DNA from: GCA-2687515 sp002687515
GTDB lineage: Bacteria > Pseudomonadota > Alphaproteobacteria > Rhodospirillales > UBA2165
NCBI GenBank assembly: GCA_030745835.1
Contig: JASLNU010000127.1
Span: 1 to 36,178, forward strand
Direction of reading: 5' to 3'
DNA: 36,178 bases
The position numbers and the translations under genes were made by a program. The notes beneath the pieces are model-generated. The model had not been told where the DNA came from, ran no database searches, and saw only the letters and a program-made list of their open reading frames with translations. Shown here piece after piece: positions 16,753 to 25,244 of the stretch; the stretch's first letter is position 1; each line of letters opens with the position of its first letter.

Positions 16753-16781
16753 AAAAAGGGCGGGCCTTCAAATAACCCGCC
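16753..16781 (-). terminator. Terminator or attenuator hairpin before rplU
   Basis: The minus strand reads GGCGGG, an 11-base loop, CCCGCC, then CTTTTT. The T-run ends about 20 bases before the rplU ATG (16733) and the hairpin is about 95 bp after the motB stop. It is a plausible terminator for motAB. Because it is too close to rplU for a promoter to fit between, it may instead be a regulated leader hairpin of the rplU mRNA. Confidence 0.65.
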
Positions 16782-16875
16782 GGAAGGCGCGGAAACTAGC
16801 GCTTGGCACCCAACCTGTCAACGCCAAATGGGGCCAAATGGGGCGGGTATGACGCCTAAATCTGCCAGCCCCCCG

Positions 16876-17643
16876 TCACCGGGTTGCCGGAATTTCCACC
16901 CTGATTTCGACGCGCCGGTTGCGGGCGCGGCCATCGGCGCTCGAGTTGGCGCCGCGCGGGCGCGTATCGGCATAGCCGACGGCCGAAATGCGGCCGCGGG
17001 TCAGGCCCGGATGGCGCAACAACTGGTGAATCACGGAAACCGCGCGCGCCGAGGACAAATCCCAGTTGGACCGGTAGCGGCTGGTCGAGATCGGGCGGTC
17101 GTCGGTATGGCCGGAAACGAAAACTTCACCCTTGGTGCGCGCCAGCACATCGGCGATGCGGTTCAGGGTGGGCACGATATTGCCCATCAGGTCGGCGTTG
17201 CCGAGGGCGAACGTGGTGCTCGCCGGGAAGCGCAGGATGATAAAGCTGTCCTTGATGTCCAATTCAATGAGGCCGGCGCGTAGCTCCCGGTCCAGGGTCG
17301 TCTGCACCAGCGTTGTCAACTTGTTGCGCTGCACGGATATGAGATAGCTGGACTCGCTTTCGGAAACCGGCTGATCCTGCTTCTCCAGCTCTTCGGTGAC
17401 CGGTTTCGAGGTGCTCGACGTCTTTTCCTTGGAGCGGGTGAAGATCGGCGGCGGCTGGTTGAACGCCTCGGCCATCGGCCCAGCGTTGCGGCGGAAGCTG
17501 TCGCTGTCGATTTCGGAAAAAGATATGATCAGCACGAACAGCGCAAACAGCAGCGCCATCAGATCGGCGAAGGTTATCAGCCAGACCGCCGCGCCTTTTC
17601 GCTTTTTATAGGATAGATCCGACTGCTCGGCGGCGGCGGTCAT
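16876..17643 (-). CDS. MotB/PomB-like flagellar stator protein
   Basis: Peptidoglycan-anchored stator subunit that forms the ion channel with MotA. It has 255 residues: a short cytosolic N-terminus, one membrane helix at about 20-42 (WLITFADLMALLFALFVLII) with the ion-carrying Asp27, a linker rich in Ser/Glu/Lys, and an OmpA-like domain from about 130 with SGHTDDRPI and the NWDLSSARA motif. The ITFADLM and SFSEID context resembles PomB more than E. coli MotB, which could mean sodium use, but ion choice cannot be read safely. It starts one base after the motA stop. No other flagellar genes are nearby, so a non-flagellar role is possible. Confidence 0.9.
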   Translation of the reverse strand: MTAAAEQSDLSYKKRKGAAVWLITFADLMALLFALFVLIISFSEIDSDSFRRNAGPMAEAFNQPPPIFTRSKEKTSSTSKPVTEELEKQDQPVSESESSYLISVQRNKLTTLVQTTLDRELRAGLIELDIKDSFIILRFPASTTFALGNADLMGNIVPTLNRIADVLARTKGEVFVSGHTDDRPISTSRYRSNWDLSSARAVSVIHQLLRHPGLTRGRISAVGYADTRPRGANSSADGRARNRRVEIRVEIPATR

Positions 17644-17644
17644 G

Positions 17645-18466
17645 TCAGGCCACCTTCTTCAACGGCGCCTGCCGGCCGCTGTTTTTGGCGCCGCCGGTGT
17701 ATGCATCGTCGCCGCCGATGGCGCGCTGTTTTTCGGGCAGATACGGTTCCAGGATTTCGCGCATGGCGGTCGGGTTCTGAAGCTGTTGGATTTGGAATAC
17801 GCATTCGATAATCAGCGAACGCAAGGTCTTTTCCCGCCGTGCCTTGTCTTCAAGCTTGTCGGCGATGGGCAAGGCGATCAGGTTGGCCAAGAGGACACCG
17901 TAAAGGGTCGTCAGCAGGGCCACCGCCATGGCCGGTCCGATCGAAGACGGATCGCTCATATTGCTCAGCATCTGGACCAGGCCGACCAGGGTGCCGAACA
18001 TGCCGAAGGCCGGCGCGGCGTCGCCGATCGCCTGGAACACCTTGGCGCCGACCTCTTCGCGCTGGATGGAATGGGCCATTTCCTGGGTCAGAACCTTGCG
18101 GATATATTCGAGATCGCGCCCGTCGGCGCAAAGCTGGATTCCCTTTTTGAAGAACGGGTTGCGGATTTTCTCCTTTTCCAGGGAGATCAGGCCCGATTTG
18201 CGTCCCTTTTTGACCAATTGGATGGCCAGCTTGATGTAATCGCGCGGCTGATCCTTATCGTTGGTGAAGGCGGCTTTCATGCCGACCGGCATGGAGACGA
18301 AAAATCCCGACAGCGGGAACTTGATCATGGTCGCGGCGAAGGTGCCGCCGATGACGATCAGGAAGCCGGGCGTGTTGAGGAAGATCGAAAAATCCGATCC
18401 GGTGGCGATGGCCAGGGAAACAACGGTGATGCCGACGGCCAGGCCGGCTAGGGTCGCAATATCCAC
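17645..18466 (-). CDS. MotA/PomA-like stator protein
   Basis: Inner-membrane proton or sodium channel partner of MotB. With start GTG 18466 it has 273 residues beginning with the PomA-like DIATLAGLAVG. Four membrane segments are seen: about 4-20, 29-48, and a pair around 145-205 (GDAAPAFGMFGTLVGLVQML and GPAMAVALLTTLYGVLLANLIALPIA). The cytosolic loop holds the charged residues expected to contact FliG (KLAIQLVKKGRKSG, REEVGAKVFQ). GTG is chosen because GGAGGAGA (18484-18477) lies ten bases upstream; ATG 18493 would add nine residues unlike homologues. It is the first gene of the pair. Confidence 0.9.
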   Translation of the reverse strand: MDIATLAGLAVGITVVSLAIATGSDFSIFLNTPGFLIVIGGTFAATMIKFPLSGFFVSMPVGMKAAFTNDKDQPRDYIKLAIQLVKKGRKSGLISLEKEKIRNPFFKKGIQLCADGRDLEYIRKVLTQEMAHSIQREEVGAKVFQAIGDAAPAFGMFGTLVGLVQMLSNMSDPSSIGPAMAVALLTTLYGVLLANLIALPIADKLEDKARREKTLRSLIIECVFQIQQLQNPTAMREILEPYLPEKQRAIGGDDAYTGGAKNSGRQAPLKKVA

Positions 18467-18737
18467 GTGCCTACACTCTCCTCCACCCCGCATGCCGCGG
18501 GGACTTCGCCATGGTTGCTGGCGAAAAACACTTTTTCAAACCAAAGGGGCGGTCCGACGACGATACGCGCTCCCTGGTATTACGGGTTATACTTACGTTA
18601 TATGGGGCCGAACCTAGCAATTTCCAGGAAAATGTTCGGTGATTAAGGTCACACATGGTCCAAAAAAGTGTCTCGACAGCGGCATGCCGGCCCGTTAATT
18701 AACCTTTTTTCCGGCTTCGGCTGCTTGGTTAAATGAA

Positions 18738-19226
18738 ATGAAATATATAAACACGCTTATTTATATAGCCCTGGTTGTGCTTGTGAACTGGGCCTTTACC
18801 GTGGTTCCGCTGGTCAAGCTGCCGGGCGGCACCATGTGGCCGCCGGTGGCTCTTCTGGTTGGATTTGTCTTTGTCGCGCGCGATTTCGCGCAGCGCGAGG
18901 TCGGCCATTACGTCTTGCTGGCGATGGCCATCGGCGTCGCCATCACCTATGTCATGGTCGACCGCAATTTGGCCATCGCCAGCGCCGCCGCCTTCCTGGT
19001 CAGCGAAATTGCCGATTGGGCGGTCTATTCCTTCACCCGCCGCCCCCTGTCCCAGCGTATTCTATATTCCAGCATAGTCGGCACGCCCATCGACAGTGTC
19101 GTGTTTTTGGGCATGGTCGGCTTTCTTTCGCTTGCCGGCGCCGCCGCGATGACGCTGAGCAAGCTTCTCGGCGCCTTCATCGTCTGGTGGCTGATCCGCC
19201 GCCGCGAGGTGGCGCAGCCCGCCTAG
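18738..19226 (+). CDS. VUT/DUF165-family membrane transporter, possible queuosine-precursor importer
   Basis: A 162-residue membrane protein with about five hydrophobic helices. The segment around ASAAAFLVSEIADWAVYSF, then RRPLSQRI and STIVGTPIDS-like SIVGTPIDSVVFL, matches the DUF165/VUT family. E. coli YhhQ of this family imports preQ0 and preQ1. This protein is shorter than YhhQ, so the substrate is inferred. queA and tgt in the same window would use such a precursor. The ATG follows an AT-rich spacer (18494-18737) shared with divergent motA. Its stop TAG overlaps the stop of the convergent Kelch gene in the palindrome CTAG (19223-19226). Confidence 0.75.
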   Translation: MKYINTLIYIALVVLVNWAFTVVPLVKLPGGTMWPPVALLVGFVFVARDFAQREVGHYVLLAMAIGVAITYVMVDRNLAIASAAAFLVSEIADWAVYSFTRRPLSQRILYSSIVGTPIDSVVFLGMVGFLSLAGAAAMTLSKLLGAFIVWWLIRRREVAQPA

Positions 19227-20233
19227 CGGCAGGTGATATCGGTTCTAACCACCTGATGAATGACGTTGCCGGAACTGCCGCCGATGCGCGTGCCGCCGCC
19301 CGGGAAATGAATCCAGCCATTGACGAAAGCCATGCCGGTGACGCCGTGCACCGGTACCGGCATGGCATCCAGGGCACGCCAGGAATCAGACCTTGGATCA
19401 TAGACATCGTGGTCGGGATAGACGCCGCTTGCCGCCTCGTCATTGCCTTCGCCGCCGAACACATGCAGGCAGCCATTGGCGGCCACCGCGTTGATGCCGC
19501 CGCGCGGGCGCAGCATCGGCTTTCTCTTGGACCAGGTATTGGCGGCCGGATCATAGACCTCGAGGGCATCGGTCTTGGGCGAGCGGAAGCCGGGGCCGAA
19601 GCGGCCGCCAACCACATAAATCTTGCCATCGATGGCGGCGGCGCCGAGATGGTTGCGCTGGGTCGGGACATCGGGCAGCACGGTCCAGCGATCGGCTTCG
19701 GGATCGTAGACCGCGAAATCGTCGCCGCTTTCCCTGGTGCGGCCGCCGGCCACGTAAATCTTGCCGCCGGCGGCGACGGCCACGCCGCCGGATCGTTTCG
19801 ACGGCATCGGCGCCTTTTCGGCCCATTGGTTGGTTGACGGGTTCCATGCAAACACGCGGTTCAGGAATTTCGGGTCCTCGCGCTGGAAGCGGCCGCCGAC
19901 GCGGCGCCCGCCGGCTGTCTGTTGGCCGCCGATGACATAGACCCTGCCGTTCACCGCCGCCGCCATGGCGTGGTTGGTCTTCACCGGCAGGCGCGCGATA
20001 TGGCGCCAGCTATCGGTTTTGGCATCGTATTCGATGGCGGTATCGACGGTAATACGCAGTCTCGGATAGCCGCCAAAGACATAGATTTTATCGCCCATCT
20101 GGGCGACCGCGGTTTCCGAATTGGCTTCCAGCAGCGGTGCCCGGGTTTGCCATTCGGCGGCCTCCGAGCCGGCGGCGAGCAGCGCCGCGGTTGCGAAGAT
20201 TACCGATAGGATAAGCTTGTAAGGTTGCAACAT
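19223..20233 (-). CDS. Secreted Kelch-repeat beta-propeller protein
   Basis: It has 336 residues, with a signal peptide at about 1-26 (LILSVIFATAALLAAGSEA) followed by about six Kelch blades, each with a hydrophobic strand plus Gly-Gly: IYVFGGYPR, VYVIGGQQT, IYVAGGRTR, IYVVGGRFG, LHVFGGEGN and a diverged IHFPGGGTR. Such propellers bind ligands or partners, and some relate to N-acetylneuraminate epimerase; no catalytic set is recognisable, so function is open. It should be periplasmic or exported. ATG 20233 is preferred to 20272 because it places the signal peptide at the N-terminus. It is convergent with the VUT gene. Confidence 0.88.
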   Translation of the reverse strand: MLQPYKLILSVIFATAALLAAGSEAAEWQTRAPLLEANSETAVAQMGDKIYVFGGYPRLRITVDTAIEYDAKTDSWRHIARLPVKTNHAMAAAVNGRVYVIGGQQTAGGRRVGGRFQREDPKFLNRVFAWNPSTNQWAEKAPMPSKRSGGVAVAAGGKIYVAGGRTRESGDDFAVYDPEADRWTVLPDVPTQRNHLGAAAIDGKIYVVGGRFGPGFRSPKTDALEVYDPAANTWSKRKPMLRPRGGINAVAANGCLHVFGGEGNDEAASGVYPDHDVYDPRSDSWRALDAMPVPVHGVTGMAFVNGWIHFPGGGTRIGGSSGNVIHQVVRTDITCR

Positions 20234-20330
20234 GGCCTCCCCCAAAATTCGATCCGATTGACACGACAGCACTTAGATTGGTGCCTGTTGAAGGCAACGT
20301 TTTAAGTGCGGGATTCCGTCTTTTCGCTAG

Positions 20331-21251
20331 CTAGCCGCCGGACGCATCGTTGAGACGCCGCATCTGATCGCCAGACAATTGGATATCGGCGGCCTTGGTA
20401 TTTTCCTCCAGATGCAGGGGCCGGCGCGAGCCCGGTATCGGGATCACGTCATAGGCGCCGCACATGGTCCAGGCGAGCGCGACCTGGCCCGGCGTGGCGC
20501 CGATTTCCCCGGCGACGCTGATCACGGTTTCGACCAGCTTCAGGTTGGCGCCGATATTCTCGTCATGGAAACGCGGCATGCGGCGGCGGTAGGCGTCATC
20601 TTCGGGCAGATCGTCGATGTTTTTCACGTCGCCGCCGAGAAGCGAGAAGCTCAACGGGCCGTAAGCGACGAAGGTAACGCCGAGTTCCTTGCAGGTCGGC
20701 AAAATCCCGGCTTCCTGGGCGCGTTCGATCAGGGAATATTCCATCTGCACGGCGGCCAAGGGGTGGACCGCGTGGGCGCGCCTGATCTGCTCTTCGGTGG
20801 CGTTGGAGATGCCGAGCGCCCCGACCTTGCCCTGGTTGACAAGCTCGACCATCGCCCCCCAGGTTTCCTCGATGGCGATATTGGGGTCGATCCGGTGCTG
20901 GTAATAAAGATCGATGTGATCGATGCCCAGGCGCGAAAGGCTGGCATCGCAGGCTTGGCGCACATATTCAGGCGTGCCGACGAATTTCATGGCGCCGTCC
21001 TCGGAACGCACGAAGCCGAATTTTGATGCGATCACCACTTCGCCGCGGCGTTCCTGCAAAACCTTGCCGAGAAATGTTTCGCCGCGTCCGAAACCATACA
21101 TATCGGCGCCGTCGAAATGATTGATGCCGAGATCGAGGGCCTTGTGGGCGGCTGCGACGGCATCGGCGTCATGCGCGTCCAACAGGCGGTTGCAGCCGAG
21201 GCCGATGGGCGCCACCATCAATTCCGAATTTCCAAGCTTCCTCTGATCCAT
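20331..21251 (-). CDS. Aldo/keto reductase
   Basis: NAD(P)H-dependent oxidoreductase with a TIM-barrel fold, 306 residues. The catalytic tetrad can be placed: Asp and Tyr in HFDGADMYGFGRGE, Lys in EVVIASKFGFV, and His in DLYYQHRID. The nucleotide-binding end shows VIPIPGSRRPLHLEENTKA, as in AKR families that act on aldehydes and ketones. The natural substrate cannot be predicted. It stands between the Kelch and GST genes on the same strand, about 90 bp downstream of GST. Confidence 0.93.
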   Translation of the reverse strand: MDQRKLGNSELMVAPIGLGCNRLLDAHDADAVAAAHKALDLGINHFDGADMYGFGRGETFLGKVLQERRGEVVIASKFGFVRSEDGAMKFVGTPEYVRQACDASLSRLGIDHIDLYYQHRIDPNIAIEETWGAMVELVNQGKVGALGISNATEEQIRRAHAVHPLAAVQMEYSLIERAQEAGILPTCKELGVTFVAYGPLSFSLLGGDVKNIDDLPEDDAYRRRMPRFHDENIGANLKLVETVISVAGEIGATPGQVALAWTMCGAYDVIPIPGSRRPLHLEENTKAADIQLSGDQMRRLNDASGG

Positions 21252-21338
21252 GCGCCGGTCCTCCGCAAAAGAATTAGAACCGCACTTTCATCATCGGGCC
21301 GCTTTCCGTCAACCTTTCGTCATCTGCTCGGATAGCAG

Positions 21339-22094
21339 CTAACGAAGACCCTTGGTGCTGACCGGACCCGACTTCGGTGTTTCCGCCGTGCCCGCCTCGA
21401 GGGTGGCGGCGACCGCGGGGCGCGCCAGCATGCGCTGGTGCCAGTCGATGACGCCGGGAAAGCGGCTTTCATCGAAGATCTCGGTATCCAGCTCGCCGAG
21501 GCGGTGGGTGAGGGCAAACAGGCTGATATCGGCCAGCGAATAGTCGCCGACCATCCAGTCGCTACCCTCAAGCGCGCCTTCCATCTGGCCGAGGGTGAAG
21601 GCGGTCATTTCCATGGCGCGCGCTTCTTCTTCCGCGCTGTAGCCGCCATAGGCGATACGGCGGATGCGCTCGCGCCGCTCCGGCACCGGGTTGGCGGCCA
21701 TCACCATCTGTTTGTCGCTTTCCGCCAGGGCCTCGACCTCGGGCTTCAGGAAGGCGTTGTAGGTGAGGGTCATCACCGACATGTGGGTGGTGTCCGAGGC
21801 CGACAGCCAACGGCGCATATCGGCCCTTGCCTTGGGATCGGCGGGCCGCAAGGGCGGCTCTGGGCAGATATCGTCGAGATATTCCATGATCGCCAGCGAA
21901 TTGATGATGGCGCGGCCGTCATCGACCAGCGACGGCACCAATCCGTTGGGATTGATCTTCAGGTAATCGGCGCTGTAATGCTCGTAGGCGCGCAGATCCA
22001 CATAGCGGCTGACGTAATCCAGGTTCTTTTCCTTTAAGGTCAGGCGCACCTGTTTCGAACAGGTGGTCAAGCCGCTGTGGTAAAGTTCGAGCAT
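21339..22094 (-). CDS. Glutathione S-transferase family protein
   Basis: It has 251 residues. The N-terminal thioredoxin-like domain reads LYHSGLTTCSKQVRLTLKEK, then LKINPNGLVPSLVDDG with the cis-Pro that binds glutathione, and IINSLAIMEYLDDICPE with the conserved Ser-Asp/Glu-type contact. An all-helical C-terminal domain follows, with the DWMVGDYSLADISLFAL motif. The TTCSKQVR region suggests Ser or Cys chemistry near the active site, as in beta- or theta-like classes. It may act in detoxification or in catabolic isomerisation. The upstream gene on this strand is 21 bp away. Confidence 0.92.
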   Translation of the reverse strand: MLELYHSGLTTCSKQVRLTLKEKNLDYVSRYVDLRAYEHYSADYLKINPNGLVPSLVDDGRAIINSLAIMEYLDDICPEPPLRPADPKARADMRRWLSASDTTHMSVMTLTYNAFLKPEVEALAESDKQMVMAANPVPERRERIRRIAYGGYSAEEEARAMEMTAFTLGQMEGALEGSDWMVGDYSLADISLFALTHRLGELDTEIFDESRFPGVIDWHQRMLARPAVAATLEAGTAETPKSGPVSTKGLR

Positions 22095-22115
22095 GATGCG
22101 CTCCCCATATTGGTG

Positions 22116-22592
22116 TCATTTACCGCAGACCGGAATGTGCTTGCGTTCAAACTCGAACAGTTTCCGGGCCGGGCCTTCGGTCATGATGGTGGAATAATCG
22201 AGCCGGTTGACCATAACCTCAAGGCGCTTGATTTCCACCAGGCATTGATCGGCGTTAAATTTCCGGGCCCGCCGTTCCCCGGGCGCGGTCGCTTCGGCAA
22301 GCAGCGCCTGCAAATTATCTTCCCATTCGGCGGCAAAGACCCGCTTGAAAATTTCGTTTGTTTTCAGCCGGTTACGGCGCATCTCTTTAGCGTAAGTGAC
22401 GAAGAAGTCGCGCGTGGCATCGAGCGCGCGCGGTTCCAGATCGGGGTGGTTTTTGGCGCAAATGCGCATCGTCGGCCCCAGCGATTTGGTGAATACCGAG
22501 CGCGTCACCGCGCCCAACTCGTCATCGGTCAAACAGTCCGCCCGGGTCTGCCCGAAAGCGCCGGCCGCCGATAGAACGCCCAAGACCGCCAT
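22116..22592 (-). CDS. Small secreted protein of unknown function
   Basis: I do not recognise this family. From ATG 22592 it has 158 residues, starting with a hydrophobic stretch (MAVLGVLSAAGAFGQT) that could be a short signal sequence, then a mostly helical, charged domain with four cysteines (ADCLTDDE, MRICAKNH, NADQCLVE, HIPVCGK), suggesting disulfides in the periplasm. The frame remains open to a TTG at 22697; a TTG near 22646 with AGGA upstream would add Lys residues and a longer hydrophobic core, so the start is uncertain. It is divergent from the transglutaminase-like gene and lies just upstream of the GST gene. Confidence 0.65.
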   Translation of the reverse strand: MAVLGVLSAAGAFGQTRADCLTDDELGAVTRSVFTKSLGPTMRICAKNHPDLEPRALDATRDFFVTYAKEMRRNRLKTNEIFKRVFAAEWEDNLQALLAEATAPGERRARKFNADQCLVEIKRLEVMVNRLDYSTIMTEGPARKLFEFERKHIPVCGK

Positions 22593-22711
22593 CGGCGCCA
22601 CCAGTAAATTCAGTCCGCCAAGCACGCCATCAATTACCTTCGCCGCCAAAAATTGTCCTGTTGCTTTCGCTTTCAATGCCGTATCTTCCGCCCGCAAAAA
22701 TATTTGGTCTC

Positions 22712-23380
22712 ATGAAAAACCGCAATCGAGATATATACCTGGGCTCCGGCCATCTCGTGGACAGCGATCATCCACGCGTGGTCGAATTCGCCGATGCCCA
22801 TGTCAAGGGCAATAACGACCTCGACCGGGTCATCTCGCTCTATTACGCGGTGCGCGACGAGATTCTTTACGATCCCTACCTGCCGGTCGGCAAGATCGAA
22901 AGCTACCGGGCCAGCGACGCGGTGGCAACGGGGCGCGGCTGGTGCGTGCCGAAATCGGCGCTGTTGACCGCCTGCTGCCGGATCAATGGCGTGCCGGCGC
23001 GCCCGGGCTATGCCGATGTGCGCAACCACCTGGCGACCCCCCGGCTTCTGGAATTGCTCGGCACCGATATTTTTCCCTGGCATTCCTATACCGAGATTCT
23101 GATCGACGGGCTCTGGGTGAAGGCGACGCCGGCCTTTAACCGGAGACTCTGCGACCGGTTCGGCCTCAAGCCGCTGGAATTCGACGGCAGCGAAGATTCG
23201 CTGTTCCATGAGTTCGACCAAAAAGGCCAGCGGCACATGGAATATATTCGCGATCGGGGCGCCTTTCTCGATGTCCCCTTCGACGAAATTCTGGCGACCT
23301 TCAAAACCATGTACCGGCCCGAATATATTTCCGGGGCCGGCGGCGATTTCCACGCCGAAGCCGCCGCCGAAAAACAGTAA
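22712..23380 (+). CDS. Transglutaminase-like cysteine-protease-fold protein
   Basis: It has 222 residues. The papain-like transglutaminase core is visible: the nucleophile Cys in GRGWCVPKSALLTACCRINGVPAR and the His in FPWHSYTEILIDGLWVKATPAFN. The third residue, usually Asp, is not obvious; the position reads KATPAF, as in this bacterial subfamily. Members are often peptidases or amide hydrolases, and the substrate is unknown. There is no signal peptide, so it is cytosolic. ATG 22712 is used; an earlier in-frame start at 22661 would overlap the divergent gene. It ends 12 bp before the luciferase-like gene, so they form an operon. Confidence 0.85.
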   Translation: MKNRNRDIYLGSGHLVDSDHPRVVEFADAHVKGNNDLDRVISLYYAVRDEILYDPYLPVGKIESYRASDAVATGRGWCVPKSALLTACCRINGVPARPGYADVRNHLATPRLLELLGTDIFPWHSYTEILIDGLWVKATPAFNRRLCDRFGLKPLEFDGSEDSLFHEFDQKGQRHMEYIRDRGAFLDVPFDEILATFKTMYRPEYISGAGGDFHAEAAAEKQ

Positions 23381-23392
23381 TCGAGGAGACCC

Positions 23393-24445
23393 ATGGAATT
23401 CGGCATGCAGTTTTTCCCCGATGTGGGACCGGAAACCAAATCGGCGGAAGAATATTGGGCCGATTGCCTGCATCTTGTCGGCATGGCCGATGAGTACGAT
23501 TATTCGCACCTCCGGACCGTGGAGCATTATTTTCAGGCCTATGGCGGATATTCGCCGAACCCGCATGTGTTTTTGTCCGCCGCCGCGATGATTTCCAAAA
23601 AGGCGCGCCTGGTTACCGGCGCGGTGCTGCCGATCTTCAACAATCCCATGAAGATCGCCGGCGAGATCGGCATGCTGGACGCTCTATCCGGGGGGCGCAT
23701 GGAATGCGGTTTCGCGCGCGCCTTCCTGCCCGCCGAGTTTGAAGCCTTCGGACGATCGCTCAATGAATCCAAGGCCCGCTTCGCCGAAGGCATGGAACAG
23801 GTGCGGCTGCTATTGGAAGAAGAAAACGTCACTTCCGAAGGCGAATTCAACAGCTTCCGGGGAATTACGTCATTGCCGCGCCCGACGCAAAAGCCGCGCC
23901 CGCCCTTCTGGGTGGCGGCACTGGTGACACCGGATTCTTTCACCAATGCCGGCAAAATGGGTCACGACGTTATGGCCATTCCGCTGACCGGCGGCAAAAT
24001 GAATGAGTTGATTAAACTATACCGCGATGCGCGCGCCGAAGCCGGCCACGAAGGCCCGGGCCGGGTCATGCTGGCGCATCACATGTTCTGCCACGAAGAC
24101 GATGCCAAGGCATTGGAAATTTCGCGCGATCCATTGAACAGGTATTTAAGGTCGCTGGTCAGCTCGGCGTCGACCTGGATGGAAGGCACGTCTTCGGACG
24201 ATTATCCGGGCTATGACAAGATCATCGCCATGCTGGCCAAGGAAACCACCGAAACCCAGATGCAGAAAAGCGCCGCCTTCATCGGCTCGCCGGAACGGCT
24301 GGTCGATCAGATCGCCGAATACCAGGAAATCACCGGCGGCTTCGAAATCGCCTCGCTGCAGGTCAATTTCAACGACCTGCCGCTGATCGAGGCCGAGCGC
24401 TCGGTGCGCCTGTTCGGCGAGAAGGTGATTCCGAAGCTGTCCTGA
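23393..24445 (+). CDS. Luciferase-like (LLM class) flavin-dependent oxidoreductase
   Basis: A 350-residue TIM-barrel flavin monooxygenase of the bacterial luciferase superfamily. The N-terminus MEFGMQFFPDVGPETKSAEEYW, TVEHYFQAYGGYSPNPHVFLSAAA, RLVTGAVLPIFNNPMKIAGEIGMLDALSGGRMECGF-type segments and the SPERLVDQI motif are standard. These enzymes use FMNH2 from a partner reductase or F420; no reductase is next door. GAGGAG precedes the ATG. It follows the transglutaminase-like gene and converges with tetR, nine bases apart. Confidence 0.93.
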   Translation: MEFGMQFFPDVGPETKSAEEYWADCLHLVGMADEYDYSHLRTVEHYFQAYGGYSPNPHVFLSAAAMISKKARLVTGAVLPIFNNPMKIAGEIGMLDALSGGRMECGFARAFLPAEFEAFGRSLNESKARFAEGMEQVRLLLEEENVTSEGEFNSFRGITSLPRPTQKPRPPFWVAALVTPDSFTNAGKMGHDVMAIPLTGGKMNELIKLYRDARAEAGHEGPGRVMLAHHMFCHEDDAKALEISRDPLNRYLRSLVSSASTWMEGTSSDDYPGYDKIIAMLAKETTETQMQKSAAFIGSPERLVDQIAEYQEITGGFEIASLQVNFNDLPLIEAERSVRLFGEKVIPKLS

Positions 24446-24454
24446 CGCCGCCGC

Positions 24455-25072
24455 TCAGTCTTCCGGTTTGAACAGCAGTTCCAGGTACGAGCGGTAGTGG
24501 CCCAGTTGGGCGGCGAACATCTTGGGATCGTTCATCGAACGCGAGGTAACGAAGGCGCCTTCGAAGATCACCGTGATCATGTCGGCGAGTTCGCCCGCAT
24601 CGGCCGGCAGGCGCGGCGGATACAGTTCCATGATGGCGGTGAATTTGCCGCTCAGCAGCCGCCGCCAGGTGGTAAGCGTTCCGAGAATGGTGTCGTGCAC
24701 CGAGGCATCGAACAGTTCCGATTCGTAACAGAACGATGCGAACAGGCAGCCGGGCAGCGGTTCTTGCAAATGCATCAGCTCTTCTCGGAACAGGCCGACG
24801 AAGATCAGCATTTGTTGCAGGGGATCGCGGCTCAGTTCCTCGGCCTTGGCCATGTTTGCCTGCAAATGGCCGATGTCGGCGTCGGCCCAGCGTTGGACCA
24901 GCGCCTCGGCCAGCTTCGCCTTGCTTTTGAAGTGATAGAAAAAAGTGCCCTTGGTGATGCCGGCACCTTCGATCACCTTATCCACCGAGGTGGCGGCAAA
25001 GCCGCTGCCGAGGATCAGGGTTTCGGCGCTATCCATGATCTTGGTGCGCGTCGCGCTGCCGTCGCGGGGCAT
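24455..25072 (-). CDS. TetR/AcrR-family transcriptional regulator
   Basis: A 205-residue repressor with an N-terminal helix-turn-helix (about 28-54, ATSVDKVIEGAGITKGTFFYHF) and a helical ligand-binding domain. The TKGTFFYHFKSK recognition-helix pattern is typical. It is divergent from a methyltransferase gene. The 219-bp spacer holds two related operator-like sites, one at its own promoter and one over the methyltransferase promoter, so it likely represses both. The inducing ligand is unknown. It could also reach the LLM/transglutaminase operon, but no copy of the operator was seen there. Confidence 0.94.
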   Translation of the reverse strand: MPRDGSATRTKIMDSAETLILGSGFAATSVDKVIEGAGITKGTFFYHFKSKAKLAEALVQRWADADIGHLQANMAKAEELSRDPLQQMLIFVGLFREELMHLQEPLPGCLFASFCYESELFDASVHDTILGTLTTWRRLLSGKFTAIMELYPPRLPADAGELADMITVIFEGAFVTSRSMNDPKMFAAQLGHYRSYLELLFKPED

Positions 25073-25100
25073 CGGTTTCTCCTTCTTTAAAATATTATAT

Positions 25101-25121
25101 TATACTAATCGGTCAGTTTCA
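25101..25121. promoter_or_regulatory. TetR operator-like site near tetR
   Basis: TATACTAATCGGTCAGTTTCA matches the strong operator at 25245-25276 at most core positions (TATAC, AA, GGTC, GT). It lies about 30 bp upstream of the tetR start, in an AT-rich segment, and is consistent with autoregulation. Confidence 0.6.
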
Positions 25122-25222
25122 AGGCTGCTTGAGGTCAAAATCCCGCAGAATAAATATATAATTAAAAACAATATGTTAGATATTAAAATATTGGCTGAAT
25201 CAAATTTTGGACAAAATTCTTG

Positions 25223-25228
25223 TTGACT
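25223..25228 (+). promoter_or_regulatory. -35 element of methyltransferase promoter
   Basis: TTGACT is a near-consensus -35 facing the methyltransferase gene. At 16-18 bp spacing the -10 would be TGTAGT or TAGTTA, inside the left arm of the palindrome. A bound repressor would cover it. Confidence 0.55.
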
Positions 25229-25244
25229 CAAACCCGGCGTCTCC

